From positions 25,642,792 through 25,706,791 of the forward strand of contig OX392532.1 of NCBI GenBank assembly GCA_947623455.1: a DNA stretch of 64,000 nucleotides, written 5' to 3'. Shown here in pieces: positions 10,334 to 21,150 of the stretch. The notes under the pieces are model-generated. The model made no database searches, had not been told where the DNA came from, and was given only the letters and a program-made list of their open reading frames with translations. Within the stretch, counting starts at the first letter, position 1. Each line of letters opens with the position of its first letter. Position numbers and translations under genes: made by a program. The DNA comes from Mimachlamys varia (lineage: Eukaryota > Mollusca > Bivalvia > Pectinida > Pectinidae).

Positions 10334-13300
10334 ATGGCTGCTCGTAAGAAGGTTACCAAGACCCCAGCCCGTATGATCACCAAGGACATTGGTGGTGATA
10401 AAAATGGCGGGAAAAGAACAGTCAGGATCAACCGCATGGTATAAACTTTTGTTTTTGACTTCTTTACTGACAGCAAATAAAGACAAGTACTGTAGTCCTT
10501 ATATTTGCAGGAATAGCAATAACTGCAAACTTGTCTGTCTGGGTAGATTTTGTAATTTGCTGGCCATTTGTGCCAGCTGACACTATTTGGGATTGATTAT
10601 TTCTTTTTCAGGTATGAACTTAGGACTTGCCAAATGCGAGCTAATTTCCATAATTTACGAGTCTAAAATTATTTTACTTGCCTTTTTTTGCGAGAGACCA
10701 TACAAAGGCCTACAGTACAATGAAAAATGATTATTTCTTAATAATAATCTTCCAGAAGTTGAAGTACCAGTATACATTGTTTGCAACATACAAAACACTG
10801 GAAATAATTTTAAAAAGCTACAAAATGTTTTTGATTGTACCCCAATTTGAGTGAATAATGCATGTAGACTGTTGTCTTTTGTACAAATTCTTAAGTACCT
10901 GTACATGTAACATTCTGTGCTGTATTGTCTTTATTCAAACATTGTTGTGTTCTCAATACAGTCAAGGTACTACCCTACTGAGGACAGGCCAAGAAAGTTG
11001 AGATCTGCCAAGATACCTTTCTCCTCTCACAAGCATACGATCAGGTCAACCATCACACCGGGAACTGTTTTGATCATTGTAGCCGGTCGTCACAAGGGAA
11101 AGGTATAATTGTTTTACCATGATTACCTAGATACCAATGTATCCAGGTGAGCGATACGGGCCCTCTGGGCCTCTTCTTTTTGGTTATATTGCACTCATTC
11201 ACCCCTGTAGTTTGGAACAGTTAAAGTCATAAATGTGTTGTCAGTGGTGAATGTAGGCTCTTTCCTTGTCTTAGAAGTGCTTAATTTTTCCAAAATATAA
11301 AAATCACTTGATATTATTCTTTGAATTACTTGTACTGGATCATCGTCGGATACCCACGGTTGATCTCGCTTCGCTAACTCACTCATCACCCGTGGGCAAA
11401 CTCGCCGAGAAATCCTCGTAAAATATGGTAATTCGTATATTAGAACGGACCAATCAGAAAATCGGAACTCTCCAGTTTGAAGAACCGTTTCGTGGTACAC
11501 CATACACAACAATGGCTGCCCCCATGAGAAAGCCTGTAAACGGCGAGTAGAAGACATGTTCACAACGATGGCGTCGTCAATTAAGTCTTGTGAATCTTGT
11601 TTAAAAATCATATGAGACAAGTCTTACAGGTCGTTGACTTCAAAAACAAGTCAAGAGCAATACAGTGCTACTTATCTAAGTTATGCTTCCGTATAGATTA
11701 TATAACGCTAATTCTGATTGGTTTAAAATCCCATCGCGAAACTGCACTGGAACCAATCAAATGCTTCGTACATATTAAATACCTACGAGGATTTCTCGGC
11801 GAGTTTGCCCACGGGTGATGAGTGAGTTAGCGAAGCGAGATCAACCGTGGGTATCTGACGATGGTACTGGATTAGCAAGTTTGCAATTGAGATAAATCAT
11901 CACTCTAAATAATATCCCAAAGATAATGGTCCCAATACATTTAATTTGTGTACTAACTATAATTGTTTGATAGTATTTACATCTGTGTGGAAGCCACTAT
12001 GTAAACTAACCAGGGAGATATGCGATTTAAGAGACGATAAACTACATCTAACGTGTGACGATTATGGAGTCATTTGTTTTGGCATAGAAACGTCCACGTT
12101 CGCAGTCAAAATCATAAAATGACTGTTCCATTTTACGAATTTAGATGTCGATAATGAAGCATTTATTATAGTTAAAATCAAATTGAAATCAGTATAAATT
12201 ACCAGAATGGATATGTAAATGTAAGCATTGAAGTGCAAATATGAAGTTTGCCTGCAAAGCTGTGTCATTTATATTGACCGTAAAGATCATATCGAGACCA
12301 TGCTTAAGTGAAATACCAATTCATTTGTTTCATTTTTGATTTCAGAGGGTTGTGTTTCTAAAACAGCTTTCCTCTGGCCTTCTTTTGGTGACAGGTGAGT
12401 CCGATTTACTGCAATTGTATCGCAGTGCAGTAACATTTCATTGTTCAACTCGTGTCAATTGACACTCCCAGGGAAGGATGAGCTGTGTATGGGCCATTTA
12501 CCACTGTGTTAGAAATACCTATGGCTATGGACCTTTTATTCTTTGTCTGTGTAAGATTTCAAATTTTCTATGGGCGTTTGATAATTTCTATGTGCATATG
12601 ACCCATAACCCTTCCTAACCCCTTCACTACTTGCGGTGATCAATTTGCAATTTATTTTATGGATCCTTTTAGTACATATTGCTAAAAACAATGGGTCCTA
12701 CAATGTTAAATTATTTCCAGAATTTCTATGAGTTCCATCTGGCATCATAATTTTTACAAGTACAGGACTTGTGACTCGCACATAGATAGATCATGATTCT
12801 TAGCTTGGAAAACGTTGCAGTCTAAGGTTGCTAATAATCTTGCTGGACTTGACACATGATGATTTGTTTACTTACAAAGCCCTGTCAGTATCTTTAGTAA
12901 TACCAGTTCCTTTCTGATTTATCTTGGTTTTCCTTTCCGATGTGTGCCATTTCCACTTTCTCAGTTAACATTTTCTTCTTTATTACACCAATTCTATTTT
13001 TGTGACCTCGTAAAAGATATTTAGTTTGCTGAATTTTCAGTTCAGCCGAATTAATTTCATCATTTTGGAAGAGCTAGTGAAGCGTTATCAACAGTTCGGC
13101 TTGCAACATGATTATTCAGTTTTCATTAAGCACTTTTCTTTTATCACAAAAACAGGAAATTGTACAGGATCTGAGTTTGACCATGTGAACTGTTTCATGA
13201 ATACATTCCCCAGTCTGACCCTACTTTTACTGTGAAATGTTCAGATGTTGATTTCTCTTGAATCTTTTGAGTACATATTGGTTTATTTATGTCTAGGTCC

Positions 13301-15108
13301 CTTCCATCTCAATGGATGTCCCCTGCGCAGAATTAACCAGATATATGTGATTGCAACAAAAACGAAGGTTGACATCAGTGGTGTGAAACTGCCGGACAGA
13401 CTGAATGACGCCTACTTCAAGAGACAAAAGCTGAGGCGCCCCAGACACACAGAAGGAGAAATCTTTGATACCAAGAAAGAGGTAAATATAATGGCAAGAA
13501 ATATTACTTTATAGGCCTTTCCCAAAAGTGTTGTTCTTCCCCTTGATAAGATACAATGGATACAAGATGGCCTGCCGGGAATTGTTTTTGTTATGATCTT
13601 GCGCCATGTGACAATTGGATGACATCATTCCCATTATAAAGTCATAATTACATGGCGTAAATTTGTTTTAAAAACACTTCCCAGTGTAGTCATGATATGG
13701 CAAACAGGGAAGGCAACAACACTTTTGAGATAGGCCTATAGTGCTGCTGCAGGTTCGCCATTGTTCTTGCTTTTATAACTGACGCTGTACAATATTACCT
13801 TTAAAAGTATTGGTTTTGTGTTTTGAAGAGATAAAATAAAAATACCTAGTGGTCATGGTTTGACAGATTAAACATCAACAGCCATTTACTGTCACTAAAT
13901 GACTTTAAAATGTACTGACAATTCGGAACATATGTCAGATACATATTCCTTATTAATTTTCATCTGCTGGATAACCAAACTTGTGGTAGCGAAGTGGAAG
14001 TAAAACCATTTAAACAAACAATCTTTAATGTTATCTTACAAATTATGTTTCTAAGATCAGATCTATGGTTTTAATTGTGCCATTCTACAAAATAAAAACA
14101 AACAAACAAAAGCATGCTTCCACATAGCTCAATATATTTTCTTTTTCTAGAAGGTCTAAGTCATTTCTGATTTAGACAAAATGATATATTTTCATCTCAA
14201 AATTTCTTGTCACAGATATGTTTTAGTTTTGTCATTTTAAGGATTTTGTAAACTTTTGTAAGGATTTGGAATTGTATAAATGATCATGACAAAGTTTGTC
14301 CAGGCTATTCCATTAAAATAGTTACCTTACCCAAGTATGCAAAATGCTTCTATCCATGGTTGGATTTCCTTTCTATTACTACTATGTAATTTATTAAATA
14401 AATCAGCAGTTGCTTGATGTTAATTGTGCATTTTATAGCTTGCCATGTGAAGAAGTCTCGGCATCCATTTGTAGTAAAAATTGAAAAAAACCCTTCTAAA
14501 CAGCTTATTGGCTTGGAGTCTGACCCAATTTTCCTCTGGCCCTGTCCCCAGACTTGGACATTTTGACAGAGATCTATAGATTTCTGGTGTCGGGTCAGAG
14601 CGCACTCTTAAATGAAAATGTGGAACTGCTTTTGTTTTGTTGGCTTCCTTGGATAAAGCCAGAGTTTTCTAAAGTAACTTTGAGGTCACTGGGGTCAAAT
14701 ATGTCAATAACAGTTAAGAGCAACATATACACATGACGAAATGGCATAGTACTATATAGGTTCTAAATTAAACAATTCTGTGGGAACTGCATGCATTTAA
14801 GGTGATTGGCATCTTCTGTGTATATTTGGCTTTGCTTGATTTCTGCAAAATTTGCTTGGAGTAATATACAGTGCAATATATGAGCATCTTTTGCAGTATT
14901 GTGTCTCTGAAATGAAATAAATCTTTCTTCACCACTTACCTTGCAGGTGTATCAAGTCAGTGACGAGCGTAAACAAGACCAGGTGGATGTAGATAAACAA
15001 GTCCTTGATGCTATCCGAAAGAACAAGGAGAAGAAACTACTTTTTGGTTACATCGGTGCGATGTTCTCTCTAGGGAACAAACAGTTTCCTCATGAAATGA
15101 TCTTCTAA
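10334..15108 (+). CDS. RPL6: 60S ribosomal protein L6 (eL6), 5 coding exons
   Basis: Structural protein of the large cytosolic ribosomal subunit. Coding exons: 10334-10438, 10962-11102, 12346-12394, 13297-13481, 14947-15108. Phases are consistent and give 213 residues, shorter than human RPL6 (288) because the lysine-rich N-terminal extension is mostly absent. Recognisable family segments: [12 protein letters not shown], then [17 protein letters not shown] and [17 protein letters not shown] (the KOW-like core), [40 protein letters not shown], and the C-terminal FPHEMIF. The start ATG directly follows an intron acceptor, so translation begins at the first base of exon 2; the 5'TOP exon lies upstream. 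A GATAAA hexamer at 15134-15139 is a possible poly(A) signal. Intron 3 (11103-12345) carries a MITE. Introns were checked for snoRNAs without a convincing result. Confidence 0.95.
11103..11180 (+). repeat. 3' end fragment of the GCTCACCTGG/GGGCCTCTT repeat family
   Basis: The segment ATCCAGGTGAGCGATACGGG, then CCCTCTGGGCCTCTT, closely matches 38215-38303, a similar fragment in the ankyrin gene, and the ends of the larger elements at 16170-17475 and 23622-24560. Here the repeat starts directly at the splice donor of RPL6 coding exon 2, so the intron sequence beside the donor comes from the element. Confidence 0.6.
11341..11863. mobile_element. Long-TIR MITE with 9-bp target duplication in RPL6 intron 3
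   Basis: A 523-bp element with inverted terminal arms of about 80 bp: left arm CATCGTCGGATACCCACGG, right arm ending CCGTGGGTATCTGACGATG. It is flanked on both sides by the direct repeat GTACTGGAT (11332-11340 and 11864-11872). Long TIRs with a 9-bp duplication fit a Mutator-like non-autonomous element. The 141-codon minus-strand ORF across the left arm has no recognisable domain and reads partly through the TIR. The clean duplication suggests a fairly recent insertion. Confidence 0.88.
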
Positions 15109-15339
15109 ATTATATGTAAAGTTCTTCACGCCAGATAAAGAAATTACAAGATTAAGTGGTTTGTTTATTATTTTGCATAGAGTTTTAAGTCATTTTACTG
15201 CTAGGATTCCTCCTAGCTTGCAAGGTCAGGATGATCAGATCCCCTCAGATCCTCCTAGACTACGAGGTCAGGATAATCAGATCCATTTCAGTGTGTTTCA
15301 AGCATATCTTGCATTTGTGAACACTTGTGTTATAATAGT

Positions 15340-15910
15340 CAATCTGATTAAAATACAGATCCTCACTATTACTATCGTGCACGTAAGATCTGACAGCGAC
15401 AAATAGAAGGTCATGTGCAGATGACCTTTATTATTTCCATATCTTGGAAATGAACAGCCAATCAAAATGCACCTTGTAAACGGTGTTTGGTAGACGAACA
15501 AAAATGGCGGCGGATCGAAGTGAAGAAGAGAAAATCATTCCGGGCATAATATAACAATTTGATTGGTATATTTTGTGATAATTTCTATACCTTCAGTTGT
15601 TATTTCTTTTCGGACGAATGAAAAACTACAAATCAAACTGATAATGTCTTAAAAGAACACACCATGGCGAAGAGACCGCTGAACTGGGCGCCGCCATTTT
15701 TGTATACGGTCGTTCGGGTTTCTTGATGCTTTACTCTGGTTTAACTACAAGTGTAGAAACAAATCGAAATTAGCTCTTCACTTTCAGAATCTTGTAAGCA
15801 GCGATTTGATTGGTGGATACAAAGGTCATCTGCACATGACCTTCTACTGGTCGCTGTCAGATCCTACACACGATAGTAATAGTGAGGACCTGTATTTTAA
15901 TCAGATTGAG
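15340..15910. mobile_element. Foldback/Mutator-like non-autonomous transposon, copy 1
   Basis: A 571-bp element with inverted arms of about 90 bp. The left arm starts CAATCTGATTAAAATACAG and continues through ATCTGACAGCGAC and GGTCATGTGCAGATGACC; the right arm is its reverse complement ending CTGTATTTTAATCAGATTG. ATAATAGT lies at 15332-15339 and again at 15911-15918, taken as the target duplication. The body aligns along its whole length with the copy at 44501-45049. No ORF resembles a transposase. Confidence 0.88.
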
Positions 15911-16169
15911 ATAATAGTGATAATAGGTCAAGGTTGAAGGTCTAATGTCATACCTAAACACTTTGGGGAAGGGTGGGATATATCTTTTTGAGCTCTCACA
16001 CACTTTCTTTCTACAGTCTGCAACGTTAGCCACTAGTCCTATGCCCATGACTAGTAAATTTTGGTTTTGACTGGTGGCAAGTCTTTGAACTTCAATATAC
16101 TAAGTGTTATATAATAAACACTGCATTTTGATTGTCCGGACCAGTGCTTGAAATTGATATGTCACAGAC

Positions 16170-17475
16170 TGTTTTAAGCTCACCTGGGCCAAGTGTCGGC
16201 TTATGCTGTGGTGCTTTGTCCGTCTGTTCAGCTTCTTCTTGATAACCCAGAAGCGTAAAAGAATGTTATTTGGCTGAAAGGTTCCTTGGATAGAGCCTGA
16301 AAAAGTTTTCAAAAAGAAATGACCTTGACCCATGTTCAAAATCACGTGGCAAAATCTGTGAAACCCTTTAAACAGCTTCTTCTGACTAACCAAAATGCAT
16401 AGAAACATTTGGATGAAGCCAGACAAAGTTTACAAAAAGAAATGACCTTGACCCATATTCAAGGTCACGGGTGAAATCAGTTAAAACCTTCAAACAAGAT
16501 CTGGTTAAGAATCGAAAGGCCTATAGCATATTTGGCTGAAAGGTTCCTTTGATAAAGCCTGACAAGTGTACAAAAAGAAAAGACCTTGACCCATATTCAA
16601 GATTACGGGTCAAATCAATTAAGAAAAATCAGATAATACAAAAGCGTCAACAAAACCAAAATCGATTAAAATAGGAACAAAGGAAAGATTTACATTGAGA
16701 CTCTTGTAAAAGCACAAGAGAATAAGACCAGGTGTTCCTGAAGAGTAAGCGTCTTCTGCTTCATCGACGACACCCGCCATGTAAATTTTGGTCACATCCA
16801 AGTAAGCATTAATTCTCAAAATGGGAACCGAGTCATCATTGTCAAATGTTGAAACAACATCTGGTTAAAAACCGAAAGGCCTACAAGCATATTTGGCTGA
16901 AAGGTTCCTTTGACAAAGCCTGACAAGTTTGCAAAAAGAAATTGCCTCGACCTGTATTCACAGGGATCAAATTTGTGAAACATTTGAACAGTGTATTCTG
17001 AAATACCAAAAGGCATAGAGACATGATGTATGGCTGGTAACTTCGTTGGATGAAGCCTGGTAAAGTTGGTGAACAGAAATGACCTTGACCCATATTCAAG
17101 ATCACGGGTGAAATCTGTTAAAACATACATTGAACCAACTTTTTGTGATTATATTTGACTGATGCACAACAAAATGTTTAAAAAGAAATTACCTTGGCCT
17201 GTATTCAAAGTCACAGGGATACAATCTGTTAAATCATTCGAACGCATTCTGAAATGCCAAAAGGCCTGGAGACGTGATATGTGGCTGGTAGTTTCCTTGG
17301 AAGGAACTGGACAAAGTTTGCGAATGAAATGACGTTCTTTTACTGTCAAGGTCACACTGGTAAAATATTTCTAAATATTGACTTGTTCTTTTGAATGTCT
17401 TACAGCTATAGATTTAGGATTACAAGTAACTTAGTAAGAGATTGATACCAGGTGAGCGATTCAAGCCCTCCTATT
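16170..17475 (+). mobile_element. Mobile element with internal tandem repeats (GCTCACCTGG family)
   Basis: Bounded by GCTCACCTGGGCCAAGTGTC on the left and CCAGGTGAGCGATTCAAGCC on the right, which are partly inverted copies of each other. In between are about six diverged tandem units of roughly 170-200 bp, each with phrases such as GAAATGACCTTGACCCATAT and TTTGGCTGAAAGGTTCCTT. An unrelated repeat (about 16618-16860) interrupts the array. I associate this architecture with common bivalve repeats; assignment to a named family is not possible by eye. Confidence 0.65.
16618..16860. repeat. Unclassified dispersed repeat, copy 1
   Basis: Contains TTCATCGACGACACCCGCCA and GAACCGAGTCATCATTGTCA. The reverse complement of the same sequence occurs at about 20890-21150. 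No terminal repeats or protein domain are visible. It breaks into the tandem array of the surrounding element, so it inserted later. Confidence 0.55.
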
Positions 17476-17793
17476 CAACAGTAACTTATTCTGTCTTAAG
17501 TCTAACCATAGCAATAATTTTAAAATGTCGGCCATATATACTTCACTACAGGAAACTACGCAAATAATGAAAATCCATAGAAACACTCTTATTTTTAACT
17601 TGTCGCACTCGAGCAATTTGTTTCAATCAAAATTTGGGTATACAATAAATAAAATGATGGTTAAAATAGTTGGAAAAAACTGAAATAAGGGTCGTCAGTT
17701 TTCAACACATTATAAAGGTTCTAGTACCCATACAACTGAATGGTTCCGGAAATTGGCAAGCATGCTACCGGCCATATATAAGTACTATAGGCA

Positions 17794-17870
17794 GGGGCGT
17801 AGCTGCCATGTAAGCACATAAGCCCGTGCTTGCACATAATTTTCCAAAGTATGTGTATAAAGTCGAGAAA
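17794..17870 (+). repeat. Fragment of a hAT-type terminus (CAGGGGCGTAGC)
   Basis: GCAGGGGCGTAGCTGCC is a terminal sequence I associate with hAT-class elements. No matching inverted end was found downstream, so it is a 5' fragment or a solo end. Confidence 0.35.
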
Positions 17871-18832
17871 TATATTTCGTAATTCGACTTTTATTCTTAA
17901 TACTGTAACTCGTCAGGCAAACAGACCAGGCTGTCATATTATAGGTTTTAGTAACAATGGACTACCCAAAACATGAATTGTAGCAAGTGACCTTGACAAT
18001 GTATCAAAAATCAACAGGGATGAAGTCGTTTTAGAGTGGTAAAATAGTTAAAAAAAATCATGGTGGTTTGATCCTTCAGCAGGGAGTGATGAAACACTAG
18101 TTGGTTTTAGATATGTTGATCGGCGATGAAGTAAACGATTCAAAATCAGTGCACTGCAGAGGAGGTCAACTTTTACTTTTTAAAAACTTATAAAAGTCCG
18201 AAAGAAGGAGAAAATGTGAAAAATTCCAAATGGCGCAATGGATCGATTTTGTTCCTTTAAAAGATGGGTAGTTTGATGAGCAAAATAAATACCTATCTTT
18301 ACATATTTGTTCTCTCTTGACCCAGCTGGTAAACGGTAAATTGACCAACTTTTGAAGTTGACTGTCGCGTCTCCGTTGTCTTAAAAGGACCGCAACGCTA
18401 GTAATTAGTCATGTTATTTAGTATTATCCAAAGACCTGTGGCACATTTAATTTATCGGAACATTCCAGCTGTGTTAACTAACTTATTCTAATTACATAGC
18501 TATATTTTTCCGTGACATAACTGGGGGATGCAGCATCAAAAGAGTGCGTAACCCTCTGATTTACTCGCATCAACATGTTTATGACCGAATATCGTCCACG
18601 AGGATCAATTTAGCAAATTAGGGCAAGATTTAAAGAAGTTGGAACATCATTTCCGATCTGTTGCTTTTAGGTACTCTCTTTGCATTGTCTATCTGTGTGT
18701 CTTTGTCAGGGTTAAGCTCGTACTCAATTTACATAAAGGTGTATTTTTTGCTTTCAACATGAGCGTACCTCTTGCGATTTTGGAGGGTTGGTGTATAGGT
18801 CAGGTGACGACGTTATATGTACATAGTTGTTG

Positions 18833-18933
18833 CCACAGGCACTAGCCTCGTCTGTCAAACACCTCCTCGTCTGTCAAACACCTATAATAATATTATATTA
18901 TAGGTGTTTGACAGACGAGGCTAGTGCCTGTGG
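18833..18933. repeat. 101-bp near-perfect palindrome
   Basis: The left arm CCACAGGCACTAGCCTCGTC is mirrored by a right arm ending CTAGTGCCTGTGG, around an AT-rich centre (ATAATAATATTATATTA). Within the left arm CTCGTCTGTCAAACACCT occurs twice in tandem; the right arm carries one copy. TTGTTGCC is found beside both ends, suggesting a target duplication and hence a tiny MITE. It is gene-distal. Confidence 0.8.
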
Positions 18934-19088
18934 TTGTTGCCCTTTCTTCATTCTTTGTGTCTGTCCAGAACATTTCTGGTACTAACCAACTATACAAGAT
19001 ATGTACATGTTTAAAAAATATGCGAGAATATTTTGGAATGGCTTTAAATGCATTTCATTCTTGTTTTATTTTTATGAGGAACTATTAA

Positions 19089-19471
19089 AGGCCCAATAAA
19101 CGTAACTTGAAGCGAAAATCAAGCCTAATAACTTTTTCTTATCATATATGTAGTTAAGATTAACTGATATCACCAATATTTAATATGAATTCTTACGCGG
19201 TAACCGGTACGGCAGCAGTTGAAACATGGTATTTGTAAACACGCGTCCATTTTGAACTGTTTTCTACCGTTGGCTTGTTGTTAAAGTGGGCCCCACCTGC
19301 CTTATTTTTAATTCTTTGGATTTTTCTGTCAAGAGATTCTTGTAAGTTATCCCTCAGGTTTACTTCGATTTATGCTTATTTTTGCATGGTTATCAACTCG
19401 ATTTTTTTCGGAATTTTTCAGAATCACGAAAAAAATTCCTGAAGTCACGTACATATTCATAATTTGGGCCT
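19089..19471 (+). mobile_element. TTAA-flanked MITE, copy B (full length)
   Basis: 383 bp starting AGGCCCAATAAACGTAAC and ending TTTGGGCCT, with TTAA at 19085-19088 and 19472-19475. It includes the middle segment (around AACACGCGTCCATTTTGAAC) that copy A lacks and that copy C also carries in the opposite orientation. No coding capacity. Confidence 0.87.
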
Positions 19472-19729
19472 TTAATCCGGAATCTTGTCGTATTAAAAGA
19501 CATACGGTACAAACATTAATCCAGTCGTTAAAAAGAAACAATATTTTTTGGACTTATATAAATTAACAGTTTTACCCCATATGAAAAAAAAAAACAAAAA
19601 AACAAAAAACCCAATAGGTCAAGGCTTTAGATACAGAATTTACGGAGAAAAATCCTTAGTTGATGAAACCGGGGCCAGTTTACTCAGCTGTAAATGAGTA
19701 CGTGGTTGGGTAGTGCTAGAAATTGTAGA

Positions 19730-19905
19730 ATGATAGCTGTGAGCACCGAAATGGCAGCACCCGCGTTGTATGTTAACTAGGGAGTCGAGTACGACAATGG
19801 CTGATTGCTAAGGCCCTATAACCACGAATAATATTTTGTGAACCGCTGTGAGGCAGCCTTTAAGGTCTTAATAAAGCGGTATATAAAACCTTGAATTATT
19901 ATTAT
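19730..19905 (+). repeat. Retroposon-like 3' tail ending in (ATT)n
   Basis: Ends with GGTCTTAATAAAGCGGTATA, then TAAAACCTTGAATTATTATT. The AATAAAGCGNTATATAAA wording is typical of the 3' tails of several animal SINE/LINE families, followed by a short ATT microsatellite. The 5' part was not recognised. Confidence 0.5.
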
Positions 19906-20389
19906 TATTACTGAAGGAAAAGTTTACACACGACGACGGACGAATTACGACGACTATAGGTCACCCTGACCATTTGGGACAGATATTCTAAAAATCTTCA
20001 TACAACTTCCACTCAGTGACTAAAAGGTCCAGAGTACTGCTAGTTGGCCTGTACAAACACAGCGTCCTGGGATGAAGCATTATTAAGTTTTTGGGAATGA
20101 ATTCCCTTGGCAAAATTTTCAAGTCAAATATGTTAAAAATCTTAATATATATACTTCATTTCAATAATAAATAAAATACTGATATTTAGCATGTTGAATG
20201 CTTGGATGAGGTGCTACTTATTTTATTCAAATAAATGGCTATTACCTACTTTCTAGGTCAAATGGATTCAAAAGTGTTAAACTCTTCACATAACTTCTTC
20301 TTGATAACTGAAAGACCCCTGGTACTGATATTTGTAGAATGGAGAGTTAAAATCATAGGGATAACAACAAGTTTAGAATATGACATTTT

Positions 20390-20700
20390 ATAAAGTCAAT
20401 ATGGAGTATGATCTTATTTGACCCTTAAAACTGCCCTGCAACGTCTGCACATTGCCCTTATTATTCGTCAGTGGCTGTAAGATATGTTGCCATTCCTCTT
20501 GCAGTGCAATCATCAGCTCTTGTTTTTGTGGAAAGAGTATTCCCGAGTTGTTAAACCTGACGCTGCCTGGTGTCCCAAGCGTGCTCGACTGGGTTCGAAT
20601 CAGGAGAACGACCAATGGTTACGTTCTTTATACTATAGAACATGTCATTGCAAAACTGAAGGCACGTAAGATGGCAGTTTGACCGGCCTTGTCCTGCAGC
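20390..20700 (-). pseudogene. Decayed Tc1/mariner-type transposase C-terminus
   Basis: On the minus strand one frame reads SPDSNPVEHAWDTRQRQV and then a stop. This corresponds to the conserved SPDLNPIEHLWD segment of Tc1-like transposases that holds the last acidic catalytic residue. A second frame directly downstream reads QELMIALQEEWQHILQ, the usual following helix. A frame change plus in-frame stop shows it is dead. No terminal inverted repeats were identified. Transposase identity is confident from the motif order. Confidence 0.72.
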
Positions 20701-20889
20701 GGGATTGGCCATGAGGTAGAGGTTTTTCGGAATTCAATTCTGATCCCTGCAACAGGGACATGAGAATTTGTTACAGGTTGTAGGTTGATTAAGATTATGG
20801 GCAAGTTTAATGGTCGCCATCTTGATCTCCTCGAGAAATATTCTGTATCTTTGTGTGATATGAAGATGGACGTTTTTGAGTTTGCTTAT

Positions 20890-21150
20890 TAGTGTGCTTA
20901 CTTGTTGTAATGACAATGATGACTCGGTTCTCATTTTGAGGATTGATGCTGTCTTGGGTGTGACCAAGATTTCCATAACGGGTGTCGACGATGAAGCAGA
21001 AAACGCTTACTCTTCTTGAACACTTGGTCTTATTATCTTGTGCTTTTACGAAAGTCTCCATGTAAATCTTTTCTTTGTTCCTGTATTATCTCTAGTTTAA
21101 TCGATTTTGAGTTCGGATTATGGTTTTGTTGACGCTTTGTTATTCTCTGA
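20890..21150. repeat. Unclassified dispersed repeat, copy 2 (inverted relative to copy 1)
   Basis: The reverse complement matches 16618-16860, including the TTCATCGTCGACACCCGTTA and AACCGAGTCATCATTGTCA words. An adjacent word AACGTCCATCTTCATATCAC (minus strand here) recurs on the plus strand near 23010-23030, so more fragments of this family are scattered nearby. Confidence 0.5.

Noticed and set aside
11195..11620. 141-codon minus-strand ORF in RPL6 intron 3
   Set aside because: It reads through the terminal arm of the MITE, has no domain, and part of its sequence is the repeat itself.
12856..12917. Possible C/D-box snoRNA in an RPL6 intron (ATGATGA then CTGA 52 bp later)
   Set aside because: The box spacing is plausible and ribosomal protein introns often host snoRNAs, but the flanks do not form a terminal stem and no clear C'/D' boxes or guide match could be shown.
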